The translations under genes were made by a program, and so were the position numbers. Positions 34,366-42,264 of a stretch of DNA of 64,000 nt are shown piece by piece (position 1 is the first letter of the stretch; each line of letters starts with the position of its first letter). The notes beneath the pieces are model-generated. The model had not been told where the DNA came from and ran no database searches. It worked only from the letters and a program-made list of their open reading frames with translations. The stretch comes from Salinarimonas sp052380005 (GTDB lineage Bacteria > Pseudomonadota > Alphaproteobacteria > Rhizobiales > Beijerinckiaceae). The stretch lies in assembly GCA_052380005.1 (NCBI GenBank), contig JBQTCJ010000007.1. One strand, given 5' to 3'.

Positions 34366-35405
34366 GGCAGCGGCCGGGCGTCGAGGATCGCGCCGTCGGC
34401 ATAGCCTTCCGCCTCGGGAGGCACCAGCGCCCAGGCGTCGGCGCGCGCGAATGCCGCGAGCCCGAGATCGCCGACCGCGAGCGGGACGAAGCGGCCGTCG
34501 GCCTCCCGAACCAGCAGGACGATCTCCGCGAGGCCCACGGTCGAGGTGACCGGCGCGGCGAGGCGGACGGGCGTCGTCGCGGCGGGGGCGCCACCGGCGA
34601 GGTCCGCGAGCGCGTGAGGGAGCAGCGCCAGCGCGGCGCCGAGCGCGTCGCTCTCGAGCGCCGGCAGATGCGCGACGAGCGCGCCGCGCGCCTCCCGAGC
34701 GAGACGCGCGGTCTCCCCGGGGCGGAGCGCGAGCCCGTCGGCGACGACCGGCTCCCCTCCCCCGTGAGCGTCCCCGCCGCGCGCCAGCACGAGATCCGCC
34801 TCGCCTTCCGCGACCTCCCCGCCGAGTGACGCGACCAGCGGCGCCATCGTCGCCACGCCGTCGAGGCGCACCCGCGGCCGGCGGACGGCCACGGTCTCGA
34901 CCCCGAGCACCGCGAGAACCGTGGCGTCGCTCGCCCGCAGTCGATGCCCGGCGCGCAGGATCGGCACGCCGGCCCGCGCGTCCTCGCCGGCGCGCCGTAC
35001 GTCGGTACCGGGCGCGACCTCGGCCATGAGCTCGGCGATCGGCCCCTCCGAGAGCGCCCCCTCGGGCAGGATCGCGTCGCAGCCCGGCGGCAGCGCCGCG
35101 CCGGCCGCGATCCGGGCGGGCGGCATCGCGCAGGCGGCGGGGGCGTACGGGGAGGCGCCGATCGTGTCCGCCGCGGCGACGGCGAAACCCGCCCGCCGCG
35201 CCAGCGCCGTCGCCGGCACGTCCCCCCGCGCGACGACGTCCTGCGCGAGGACGGCGCCGATGGCGTCCTCCGGCGCGCAGGCGATCGGCGCCACGGGACG
35301 CACGCCGTCGAGCCAGCGCGCGAGGGCGACGGCGAGCGGCACGAGCGGCTTTGGCGATCGGGTCGGGGTCACGGCGGGTCCGGGCGCCGGCGGACGATGC
35401 GGCAT
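34362..35405 (-). CDS. Partial/divergent MoeA-like protein
   Basis: The 347-residue product resembles the MoeA fold. LVPLAVALARWLDGVRPVAP near the N-terminus and VLAQDVVARGDVPATALARR match MoeA domain starts. The usual Asp-Gly in the active-site segment is replaced (RRAGFAVAAAD), and the TGDE and SGG motifs of the catalytic domain are missing. It is probably non-catalytic and pairs with the following MoeA/binding-protein fusion, whose start overlaps its stop. It is the first gene of the run that ends with the WD40-cytochrome c gene. The start at 35405 is the best available; an upstream extension to 35459 is possible. Confidence 0.75.
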   Translation of the reverse strand: MPHRPPAPGPAVTPTRSPKPLVPLAVALARWLDGVRPVAPIACAPEDAIGAVLAQDVVARGDVPATALARRAGFAVAAADTIGASPYAPAACAMPPARIAAGAALPPGCDAILPEGALSEGPIAELMAEVAPGTDVRRAGEDARAGVPILRAGHRLRASDATVLAVLGVETVAVRRPRVRLDGVATMAPLVASLGGEVAEGEADLVLARGGDAHGGGEPVVADGLALRPGETARLAREARGALVAHLPALESDALGAALALLPHALADLAGGAPAATTPVRLAAPVTSTVGLAEIVLLVREADGRFVPLAVGDLGLAAFARADAWALVPPEAEGYADGAILDARPLP

Positions 35406-35518
35406 CCGTATCTCTACAGAGTCTCCCGGACGAGCGGAAGGGGCGCCTCGCGGCACCACCCGTGCGCGGACCCGAAAGTCCGCGCATCGACCGAAACCGC
35501 TGGACTCGCGCTCGAAGA

Positions 35519-35530
35519 GTTGATATCAAC
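35519..35530. promoter_or_regulatory. Perfect palindrome GTTGATATCAAC, likely operator
   Basis: A 12-base perfect palindrome lies 32 bases before the VOC start, next to an AT-rich CTATATC. In GC-rich DNA such a site is unlikely by chance. It resembles operators of small winged-helix repressors of ArsR or MarR type, but no such gene is in the window. Confidence 0.55.
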
Positions 35531-35562
35531 CTATATCGAGGGTCGAAACAGCGAGGCACGCC

Positions 35563-36027
35563 ATGTCGCTTCCGGAAACCAAGGTTCGCACCTGCTGGTG
35601 GTTCGGCGGCGACGGCCGCGATGCGGCGATGCTCTACGTGGCGCTCATCCCCCACAGTCGCATCGAGCGCGTGGTCGAGCGGGACGGCGTGCCCCTCGTC
35701 ATCGAGCTCACGCTCGCGGGCACGCCGATGATGATCCTGAACGCCGCGCCCGGCGCAGAGCGGACCCATGCGGCCTCGATCAGCGTCTCGACGGAAGACC
35801 AAGCCGAGACCGACCGGCTCTGGGCAGCATTGACGGCCGACGGCGGAGCCGAGGTGGCCTGCGGCTGGCTGACGGACCGCTGGGGCGTGTCCTGGCAGAT
35901 CGTCCCGCGGCGCCTGCCGGAGATGCTGGCGAGCGACGACCGCGCCGCGGCCGAGCGCGCCTTCGCCGCCATGCAGCGGATGGTCAAGATCGACATCGCC
36001 GCCCTCGAGGCGGCCTATCGCGCCTGA
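35563..36027 (+). CDS. VOC-superfamily (PhnB-like) protein
   Basis: This is a 154-residue member of the PhnB / 3-demethylubiquinone-methyltransferase-like VOC group. It shows RTCWWFGGDGRDAAMLYVAL at the start, FxLxxTPMMILNAAP in the middle, SISVSTEDQAETDRLWAALT and the diagnostic CGWLTDRWGVSWQIVPRRLP. The substrate is unknown. It heads a four-gene plus-strand run (VOC, DUF1428, GFA, VOC) with a palindromic operator upstream. Confidence 0.88.
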   Translation: MSLPETKVRTCWWFGGDGRDAAMLYVALIPHSRIERVVERDGVPLVIELTLAGTPMMILNAAPGAERTHAASISVSTEDQAETDRLWAALTADGGAEVACGWLTDRWGVSWQIVPRRLPEMLASDDRAAAERAFAAMQRMVKIDIAALEAAYRA

Positions 36028-36041
36028 ACGGAGGATCGCTC

Positions 36042-36392
36042 ATGTACGTCGATGGTTTCGTGGCCGCCGTGCCGACCGCCAACAGGGAGGCCTACCGCGC
36101 GCACGCCGAGGCCGCCGCGATCGTGTTCAAGGAGCACGGGGCGCTCTCGCTCGTCGAATGCTGGGGGGACGACGTGCCCGAAGGCAAGGTCAACTCGCTG
36201 CACACGGCCGTCCTGCGCAGGGACGACGAGACGGTGGTGTTCTCGTGGATCACCTGGCCGGACAAGGCCGCGCGAGACGCGGGGATGCAGAAGGTGTTCG
36301 GCGATCCGCGCATGGCGCCGGAGAACAATCCGATGCCCTTCGACGGATCGCGGATGATCTTCGGTGGGTTCGAGATGATCGTGGGGCCGTGA
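36042..36392 (+). CDS. DUF1428 family protein
   Basis: This 116-residue protein matches DUF1428: MYVDGFVAAVPTANREAYRA at the start, CWGDDVPEGKVNSLHTAV and SWITWPDKAARDAGMQKVFG, ending near DGSRMIFGGFEMI. It is a dimeric alpha/beta-barrel-like family without known function that often sits next to PhnB-like VOC genes, as here. GGAGG precedes the ATG. Confidence 0.92.
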   Translation: MYVDGFVAAVPTANREAYRAHAEAAAIVFKEHGALSLVECWGDDVPEGKVNSLHTAVLRRDDETVVFSWITWPDKAARDAGMQKVFGDPRMAPENNPMPFDGSRMIFGGFEMIVGP

Positions 36393-36438
36393 CGCAGGTA
36401 TCGTCGCGGCGGGGCGGCGAGCCGGAGGGGCATGCGTC

Positions 36439-36897
36439 ATGCTGATCGGGACATGCCACTGCCGGGCGACCGGATGGCGGCTCGCGGGCGATCCCGGCAC
36501 GATCACGGTGTGCAATTGCACGCTCTGCCGACGCTGGGGCGCGCTGTGGGCCTACGACTTCGAGGACGAGCGCATCCGCCTCTCCGGTGAGAGCGCCGTC
36601 TATACCCGCGCGGAGCGGACCGATCCGCATCTCGAGTTCCGCTTCTGCCCGACCTGCGCCTGCGTCCTAGCCTGGCGGGAGCGCGCGCCCGGCGCGGACG
36701 GGCGCCGGCGCATGGCGGTCAACGTGCGGCTCGCGCCGCCCGAGGCCGTCGCGGAGCTGAGGATCGACTATTTCGACGGGCTCGACACGTTCGAGGACCT
36801 GCCGGTCGACGGCCGCTGCGTGCGCCATTTCTGGTTCCGCGCCGACGACCCCGAGGCGGGCCGAGCCGCCCCCGACGCTGCACCGGAAGGACCCTGA
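36439..36897 (+). CDS. GFA-family (CENP-V-like) zinc protein
   Basis: This 152-residue protein of the glutathione-dependent-formaldehyde-activating (GFA) family has the zinc-binding GTCHCRATGW, CNCTLCRRWG (about 25-34) and RFCPTCACVLAW (about 68-79). It is a small cytoplasmic zinc protein; the founding activity, S-hydroxymethylglutathione synthase, has been disputed, so the reaction is left open. It lies 46 bases after DUF1428 and two bases before the last VOC gene. Confidence 0.9.
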   Translation: MLIGTCHCRATGWRLAGDPGTITVCNCTLCRRWGALWAYDFEDERIRLSGESAVYTRAERTDPHLEFRFCPTCACVLAWRERAPGADGRRRMAVNVRLAPPEAVAELRIDYFDGLDTFEDLPVDGRCVRHFWFRADDPEAGRAAPDAAPEGP

Positions 36898-36899
36898 CC

Positions 36900-37331
36900 A
36901 TGGAACCGACGATCTACCTGTTCTTCGACGGCGACTGCCTGCCCGCGATGCGCCGCTACGCGGACGTGCTCGGAGGCCGCATCGAGGGCGTTCTCCTCAA
37001 CGCCGACGCGCCGGACGCGCAGAGCCGCATGCCCGGGGGCGACGACCTCGTCATGAACATGAGCCTGCGGCTCGGATCCACGACCATCATGGCCTCGGAC
37101 GCGCCCGCAGACTGGTACCGGACGCCGCAGGGCTTCCGCGTGCACGTCGAGACGACGTCGCAGGCCGAGTTCGACCGCGTCTTCGATGCGCTCGGCGCCG
37201 ACGCGCGCGAGGTCGCCATGCCGCCCGGCGAAACGTTCTGGGCGGAGCGCTTCGCGATGTTCACCGACGAGCACGGCACGCCGTGGATGCTGAGCTTCAC
37301 GGGGGCGAAGGCGGAGCCGGACGCGGGTTGA
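36900..37331 (+). CDS. VOC-superfamily PhnB-like protein
   Basis: This is a 143-residue VOC protein related to PhnB/YjdN. It shows IYLFFDGDCLPAMRRYADVL at the start, DLVMNMSLRLGSTTIMASDA and FTDEHGTPWMLSFTG at the end. It is a probable homodimeric cytosolic protein whose substrate is unknown. It starts two bases after the GFA stop, so the two are co-translated. Confidence 0.9.
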   Translation: MEPTIYLFFDGDCLPAMRRYADVLGGRIEGVLLNADAPDAQSRMPGGDDLVMNMSLRLGSTTIMASDAPADWYRTPQGFRVHVETTSQAEFDRVFDALGADAREVAMPPGETFWAERFAMFTDEHGTPWMLSFTGAKAEPDAG

Positions 37332-37337
37332 TCCCGG

Positions 37338-37369
37338 CGCGTCGCCGCCCTGCCGAGGGCGGCGACGCG
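37338..37369. terminator. Strong bidirectional hairpin
   Basis: A perfect 14-base stem (37338-37351 with 37356-37369) around the loop GCCG lies between the convergent VOC gene and dctM. There is no T-run on either strand, but the stem is very stable and the position fits termination of both operons. Confidence 0.8.
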
Positions 37370-37376
37370 AACGCCG

Positions 37377-38657
37377 TCAGCCGAACAGCAGGTTCGGCAG
37401 GAACAGCACCAGCCCCGGCAGGAACACGAGCGCGAGGGCGACGGCGGCCACGGCCGCGAGCAGGCCGATCGATTCGCGCGTGTACTCCCCGATCGAGGTC
37501 TTCAGGATCGTGCACACGGCGTACATCGCCGCGCCCACCGGCGGGGTGAAGTTGCCTATGGTCGCGGCGACGATGAAGACGATGCCGAAATGCACCGGGT
37601 CCCCGCCGAGCGCGCGGATCGTCGGCAGCAGGATCGGCGTGAGGATGATGATCAACACCGTGGCGTCGACGAAGAAGCCGATGGCGATGACGCACGCGAC
37701 GATGAGGATCATGGCGACCTCGAGGTTCCCCGCGACGCCGGTCACCGCGGAGGTGACGGCCGCGGGGATCTGCTCGAGCACGATGCCGTAGGAGAAGATC
37801 GCGGAGAGCGCGATCAGCAGCATGACCGCGCCGACGTCGGACAGGCTCGTCTCCAGGGCCTCGACGAAGCCGCGAAAGCGCAATTCTCTATAGATCGCGA
37901 CACCGACGACGATCGCGTAGAGCACGGCGAAGGCGCCGATCTCGGAGGGCGTGAACACGCCCATCCTGAGGCCGAGCAGCAGGAAGATCGGGAAGAGCAG
38001 CGCCCAGACGCCCGCCTTGAAGGCGACGCCGGCCTCCCGCAGCGTCGGGCGCGTCGTGCGCTCGGGCGGATAGCCGCGCACCGTCGCCGTCGCCCAGACG
38101 GCGAGGCTGAGCGCGACCCACAGCAGGAGCGCCGGCACGATGCCCGCCGCGAACAGCCGGCCGATCGAGACGTTGCCGATCGTGCCGTAGAGGATCATGC
38201 CGATGCCCGGCGGCACGATCGGGGTGAGGATCGCGCTGAAGGAGAGCACGCCCGCCGCGAAGCCGCGGCTCATGCCGCGCTTCGTCATCTCCGGGCCGAG
38301 CATGCGCGCCTGCATCGCCGCGTCCGCGATGGCCGATCCCGAGACGCCGCCCATCAAGGCCGACAGCGTCACCGATATCTGCGCGAGCCCGCCGCGCATG
38401 CGCCCGGTCAGCACCGAGGCGAGGTCGACGAGCCGGCGCGTCAGCCCCGACCGGTTGAGGAAGTTGCCGGCCAGGATGAAGAGCGGCACCGCGAGGAGGG
38501 CGAAGTTCTGTGTCTGCGACACCGTCACCTGGACGGGGATGGTGAAGGGCAGCTCGGGGTGCTGGACGAAGAAGAGCGCCCCCGAGATGCCGATCGCGAA
38601 GGCGACCGGCATGCCCATGACGAGCAGCACGAGGAAGGCGACGACGACGAGGAGCAT
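37377..38657 (-). CDS. dctM: TRAP transporter large permease (DctM)
   Basis: This is the membrane channel of a tripartite ATP-independent transporter, which uses an ion gradient. The 426-residue hydrophobic protein has the family sites LLAVPLFILAGNFLNRSGLT, GGVSGSAIADAAMQ (about 119-132) and PIVPPGIGMILYGTIGNVSI, and ends GNFTPPVGAAMYAVCTILKT near residue 380. It starts four bases after dctQ. It is the last gene of a five-gene catabolic operon on the minus strand. Confidence 0.95.
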   Translation of the reverse strand: MLLVVVAFLVLLVMGMPVAFAIGISGALFFVQHPELPFTIPVQVTVSQTQNFALLAVPLFILAGNFLNRSGLTRRLVDLASVLTGRMRGGLAQISVTLSALMGGVSGSAIADAAMQARMLGPEMTKRGMSRGFAAGVLSFSAILTPIVPPGIGMILYGTIGNVSIGRLFAAGIVPALLLWVALSLAVWATATVRGYPPERTTRPTLREAGVAFKAGVWALLFPIFLLLGLRMGVFTPSEIGAFAVLYAIVVGVAIYRELRFRGFVEALETSLSDVGAVMLLIALSAIFSYGIVLEQIPAAVTSAVTGVAGNLEVAMILIVACVIAIGFFVDATVLIIILTPILLPTIRALGGDPVHFGIVFIVAATIGNFTPPVGAAMYAVCTILKTSIGEYTRESIGLLAAVAAVALALVFLPGLVLFLPNLLFG

Positions 38658-38661
38658 CGCC

Positions 38662-39156
38662 TCACGCCTCCCCGGCCGGCGCGGGCGCGTGCGGCCCTGC
38701 GCGCAGGTGGCGGACGAGCTTCGCGAGCGTCGTCGCGAGCAGCAGCAGGCCCCCGACGACGAGGCTCATCGTCACCCAGGAATAGCTGACGCCGGGGATG
38801 CCCTGGAACGAGCGCGCCCGGCTCACCCAGGAGAGCCAGGCGCCGGCATAGACGACGTAGCCGAGGAAGACGGCGATGATCGCGTAGTTCACGGTCTGGA
38901 GGAGATGGCGCCCGTGCGGCGGCAGGCGTGCGCCGAGGAGCTCCACCGCCATCAGCTTGTCGTTGCGCCAGGCGATGTCCGCGCACAGGAACGCCGCCCA
39001 GGCGAAGAAGCAGGTGGCGAGGTCGATCGTCCAGTTGAGCGGGTTGCGCATCATCCGCGCCACCCCGCCCGTGAAGATCAGCCCCACCATGCCCATGAGG
39101 AGGAGGCCGGCGAGGATCGCCTCGGCCTTCGCGAGTGCCGGCATAATTCGCTTCAT
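38662..39156 (-). CDS. dctQ: TRAP transporter small permease (DctQ)
   Basis: This 164-residue four-helix membrane subunit joins the binding protein and the large permease. It has LLLMGMVGLIFTGGVARMMR (about 18-37), FFAWAAFLCADIAWRNDKLM, and the last helices near YSWVTMSLVVGGLLLLATTL. It lies between the DctP and DctM genes as in most TRAP operons. Confidence 0.92.
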   Translation of the reverse strand: MKRIMPALAKAEAILAGLLLMGMVGLIFTGGVARMMRNPLNWTIDLATCFFAWAAFLCADIAWRNDKLMAVELLGARLPPHGRHLLQTVNYAIIAVFLGYVVYAGAWLSWVSRARSFQGIPGVSYSWVTMSLVVGGLLLLATTLAKLVRHLRAGPHAPAPAGEA

Positions 39157-39196
39157 GACGCCTCCACCGGCCTCCTCCCGCGTCGGGCGGGCTCGG

Positions 39197-40192
39197 TCAC
39201 CCCCCGATCTCGGCCTGGAGCGCGGCCTTCTCCTCCGACAGCCCGAGCGCTTCGTACGCCGCCTCGCCCGCCGCGCGGAAGGCCTCCATGTCGACGTCGT
39301 CGACGATCGTCATGCCCGCCTCGATCAGCCGCTGCTTGGCGGCCTCGGCGGCGTCGGCGATCTCCGCGGAGGTCGCCTGGCCGGCGGCGCGGCACTCCTC
39401 CTTCAAGGCCGCCTGGTACTCGGTGGGCAACCCGTCGAACCATTGCGCCGAGACGATCTGGAAGTTGACGAGGAGGATGTGCTTCGTCTCGTTGGCGACG
39501 TCGAGCACCTCGTTGAGGTTGCCCGCCGTGATGTTCGGGTAGGTCAGCTCGGCGCCGTCGATGGCGCGCTGCTGGAGACCGGGATAGACGTCGCCGAAGG
39601 CCATGGCGGTGGGCTGTGCGCCCAGCGCGCGGATCGATTCCTGCCAGATCGGCGCCGGTGGCGTGCGGATGCGCAGGCCCTCGAGGTCGGCGGGCGTACG
39701 GATCTCCTCGTTCGTGAAGAAGTTGCGGAAGCCCTGCACCCAGTCGAAGCAGACGACCTCGATGCCGTGCTGGTCGGACAGCTCCGCGAGCCAGCCCTGC
39801 ATGGTGGGCGCGTCGGTGAGCGAGAAGGCCTCCTCGGCGGAAGAGACGAAGTAGGGGCCGTTCACGACGGCGATGCCGGGCACGTAGGTGCCGAGCCGGG
39901 CCGCGTCGGTGTTCTGGCCGATGTTCGCGCCCTGGCGGATCTGCTCGATGATGTCCTCCTCGACGCCGAGCTGCGCGGAGTGGAAGACCTGGATCTGCAG
40001 CCCGCCGTCGGTCCGCTCCGCGACGCGCTCGGCCCAGGCGGTGAAGCCGCGGTGGAAGGGCTCGTTGGGGCCGAGCACGTGGTTGAAGCGCAGGGTGTGC
40101 TCCTGCGCCTGCGCCACGCCGGCGCAGAGCGCGAGCGCGAGCGCGGCGCCGCAGGCGCCCGCCATCGGCCGGATGGTCGTCTTCGTGTTCAT
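39197..40192 (-). CDS. dctP: TRAP transporter substrate-binding protein (DctP)
   Basis: This periplasmic receptor sets the transporter's specificity. The signal peptide ends near AGVAQAQ (about 24-30). The 331-residue protein then shows HTLRFNHVLGPNEPFHRGFT, VFHSAQLGVEEDIIEQIRQG and LEGLRIRTPPAPIWQESIRA, the last carrying the arginine that in most DctP proteins binds a ligand carboxylate. The ligand is therefore probably a carboxylic acid, consistent with the Ldh2 and SDR dehydrogenases in the operon. Confidence 0.94.
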   Translation of the reverse strand: MNTKTTIRPMAGACGAALALALCAGVAQAQEHTLRFNHVLGPNEPFHRGFTAWAERVAERTDGGLQIQVFHSAQLGVEEDIIEQIRQGANIGQNTDAARLGTYVPGIAVVNGPYFVSSAEEAFSLTDAPTMQGWLAELSDQHGIEVVCFDWVQGFRNFFTNEEIRTPADLEGLRIRTPPAPIWQESIRALGAQPTAMAFGDVYPGLQQRAIDGAELTYPNITAGNLNEVLDVANETKHILLVNFQIVSAQWFDGLPTEYQAALKEECRAAGQATSAEIADAAEAAKQRLIEAGMTIVDDVDMEAFRAAGEAAYEALGLSEEKAALQAEIGG

Positions 40193-40221
40193 GGTCTTTC
40201 CTCCCTCTGGTGCGAGACGGC

Positions 40222-41340
40222 TCATGCGTTGGAGCCGGTGTCGCCCCCCTCCGGCGCGGACGCCGGGAGGGGCACGTCCCAGGCCGCCGCCAGCCGGCGG
40301 AAGGCCTCGAGCGAATGGGGATCGACGGGGATGCCGGTGCGGGCGCGCGCCTCGGCCTGCGCCCATTCCCGGTCGCCGGGCGCGAGCACGCGCGCGCCCT
40401 CGGCGGGCAGCGATCCGCGCAGGGCGGCGAGGTAGCGGCGCATGCCGGCCTCGAACTCGGCGCGACCGACGAAGGCGTCCGGGTCGAGGGCGAGCACGAA
40501 GGCGCCGAGCCCCCGCGGCGTGGCGAAGTCGGGCCCCGTCATCGGCAGGAGCTCGGCGCTCGTGCCCATGCCGGTGAGGAGGGCGGAGAGGATCTCCACG
40601 AGCCCGGCGAGTCCCGCGCCCTTGTAGCCGAAGGCGCCGCCGAGCGGCGCGAGCATCGCGGCGAGGTCCGGGTCGCGCGTGTCGCCACCGTCCTCGGTGG
40701 AGGCGACGCCCTCGGGCAGCGGTCGCTCGAGGCTCCGGTGGAGCACGATCCGGTTGTAGGGGATGGCGCTCGTCGCCATGTCGAGCAGCCACGGCCGCCC
40801 CTCGCCGCAGGGCGCTGCGGCCGCGATCGGGTTCGTGCCGAGGAAGCGCTCCGCACCCCCCTGCAGGCGCACGAAGGCGTCGGAATTGCACACCGCGATG
40901 CCGACGAGCCCCTCCTCCGCCGCCGCGAGTGCGTAGGCGCCGGCCGCGCCGAAATGCGAGGAGTTGCGGATGCCGACCGCCCCGATGCCGAAGCGCCGCG
41001 CGGCCGCGCCGGCGCGCGCCATCGCAGCGTAGGTCGCGCGCGCGCCATGGGCGTGGTCCGCGTCGAGCATCGCCACCGGCCGGTCGGAGCGGTCGAAGGC
41101 GAGGGTCGGCGTGCCGTTCACCCGGCCGCCGACGAGCGCGCGGACGTAGTGGTCGAGCAGGCGCACGCCGTGGCTGTCGACGCCGTGGCGCGAGGCGTGC
41201 AGCATCGCGCGCGTCGCCGCATCCGCGCTCTCGAGATCGGCGCCGGCCCCGGCGAGAACCGCGCGGCAGAAGGCGGCGAGCCCGGCCTCGGGGATGCGCG
41301 CCGCGTAAGCGGCCTCGGGCGCGTCGTCGGCGGCGCTCAC
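40222..41340 (-). CDS. Ldh2-family (malate/L-lactate/sulfolactate type) dehydrogenase
   Basis: This 372-residue NAD(P)-dependent oxidoreductase belongs to the Ldh2 fold family, which covers malate, ureidoglycolate, sulfolactate and diketogulonate enzymes. The signature HASRHGVDSHGVRLLDHYVR (about 49-68) has the active-site His. IRNSSHFGAAGAYALAAAEE and FLGTNPIAAAAPCGEGRPWL follow, and GAFGYKGAGLAGLVEILSAL is a late conserved block. It starts with GTG at 41340, overlapping the SDR stop. With the SDR and TRAP genes it likely oxidises an imported 2-hydroxy acid; the exact compound is unknown. Confidence 0.9.
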   Translation of the reverse strand: MSAADDAPEAAYAARIPEAGLAAFCRAVLAGAGADLESADAATRAMLHASRHGVDSHGVRLLDHYVRALVGGRVNGTPTLAFDRSDRPVAMLDADHAHGARATYAAMARAGAAARRFGIGAVGIRNSSHFGAAGAYALAAAEEGLVGIAVCNSDAFVRLQGGAERFLGTNPIAAAAPCGEGRPWLLDMATSAIPYNRIVLHRSLERPLPEGVASTEDGGDTRDPDLAAMLAPLGGAFGYKGAGLAGLVEILSALLTGMGTSAELLPMTGPDFATPRGLGAFVLALDPDAFVGRAEFEAGMRRYLAALRGSLPAEGARVLAPGDREWAQAEARARTGIPVDPHSLEAFRRLAAAWDVPLPASAPEGGDTGSNA

Positions 41341-42080
41341 AGCGTCTGCCCTCCATCGACGAGCATCACCGTGCCGGTGACGAAGGCGGCCTCGTCGCTG
41401 GCGAGGTAGAGCGCCGCCGCCGCCATCTCCTCGACCGTGCCGAGCCGGCCCATCGGCTGGCGGGCGACGAAGCGCCGACGCGCGCCCTCGGGATCGTCGT
41501 CGGCGGCGATTCGCGCCTCGAGCGAGGGCGAGGACGTGGTGCCGGGGCACAGCGCGTTGGCGCGCACGCCCTCGCGGATATGGTCGCGCGCGACCGCCTT
41601 GGTGAGACCGATCAGCGCCGCCTTGCTCGCACCGTAGGCCGCGCGCTCGGCGACTCCGGTGACGGTGGAGGCGACCGATGCGACATTGACGATCGAGCCG
41701 CCGCCATGGGCGATCATCGCCGGCAGCGTCGCCTTGAGAACGAGGAAGGCGGAGGTGACGTTCTGCTCGAAGCTCGCGCGCCAGTCCGCGAGCGAGCAGG
41801 CGAGCAGCGTGCCCTGGTGCACCCACCCCGCCGCGTTGACCACGACGTCGAACGCGCGCTCCCCGCCGAGCACGTCCGAGACGGCCCGCGGATCGGTGAC
41901 GTCGAGCGCCACGGGCGCGATCGCCGCATGGATGCGCGGCATGTCCTCCATCTTGGCACGCGTGCGGCTCGCCGCGACGACGTGCGCACCCTCCGCCGCG
42001 AAGGCGAGCGCGATCGCCCGGCCGATCCCGGCACCGGCGCCGGTCACCAGCGCGCGCTTGCCTGCGAGCCGTCCACCCAT
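41337..42080 (-). CDS. Short-chain dehydrogenase/reductase
   Basis: This is a 247-residue classical SDR. It has the NAD(P) motif VTGAGAGIGRAIALAF (about 13-28), VVNAAGWVHQG, the catalytic Ser near NVASVASTVTG and the Tyr-Lys pair in YGASKAALIGLTKAV. It ends ALYLASDEAAFVTGTVMLVD. It is the first gene of the minus-strand SDR-Ldh2-DctP-DctQ-DctM operon. The substrate is probably the same acid or sugar acid handled by the rest of the operon. Confidence 0.93.
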   Translation of the reverse strand: MGGRLAGKRALVTGAGAGIGRAIALAFAAEGAHVVAASRTRAKMEDMPRIHAAIAPVALDVTDPRAVSDVLGGERAFDVVVNAAGWVHQGTLLACSLADWRASFEQNVTSAFLVLKATLPAMIAHGGGSIVNVASVASTVTGVAERAAYGASKAALIGLTKAVARDHIREGVRANALCPGTTSSPSLEARIAADDDPEGARRRFVARQPMGRLGTVEEMAAAALYLASDEAAFVTGTVMLVDGGQTL

Positions 42081-42146
42081 CTCGTCTCCTCCCCGTGCCG
42101 ACCCTGCGCCGAGTCTCTCGCCGGCGTCTCCCGTCGCGTCGGGCTC

Positions 42147-42176
42147 TTGTAACGTCTACTGTGTGCATTGTACGTT
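42147..42176. promoter_or_regulatory. Two TTGTA-type direct repeats, candidate regulator sites
   Basis: TTGTAACGT (42147-42155) and TTGTACGTT (42168-42176) are 21 bases apart, two helical turns, in an AT-rich patch between the divergent SDR genes. The second overlaps the -10 box of the minus-strand operon. The neighbouring GntR regulator is the obvious candidate to bind here. Confidence 0.5.
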
Positions 42177-42194
42177 TTTCGGAGCGCGGCGCAA
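42167..42194 (-). promoter_or_regulatory. Predicted promoter of SDR-Ldh2-TRAP operon
   Basis: On the minus strand TTGCGC (plus 42189-42194) and TACAAT (plus 42167-42172) are 16 bases apart; the -10 box has one mismatch to consensus. The leader to the SDR start at 42080 would be about 80 bases. Confidence 0.5.
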
Positions 42195-42264
42195 GAGCGA
42201 CGTTTGGGGAAGACGCGACGTTCGGCGAAGGCGCCGCCGCCGCGACGCGGGAGGGAGGGACAGG

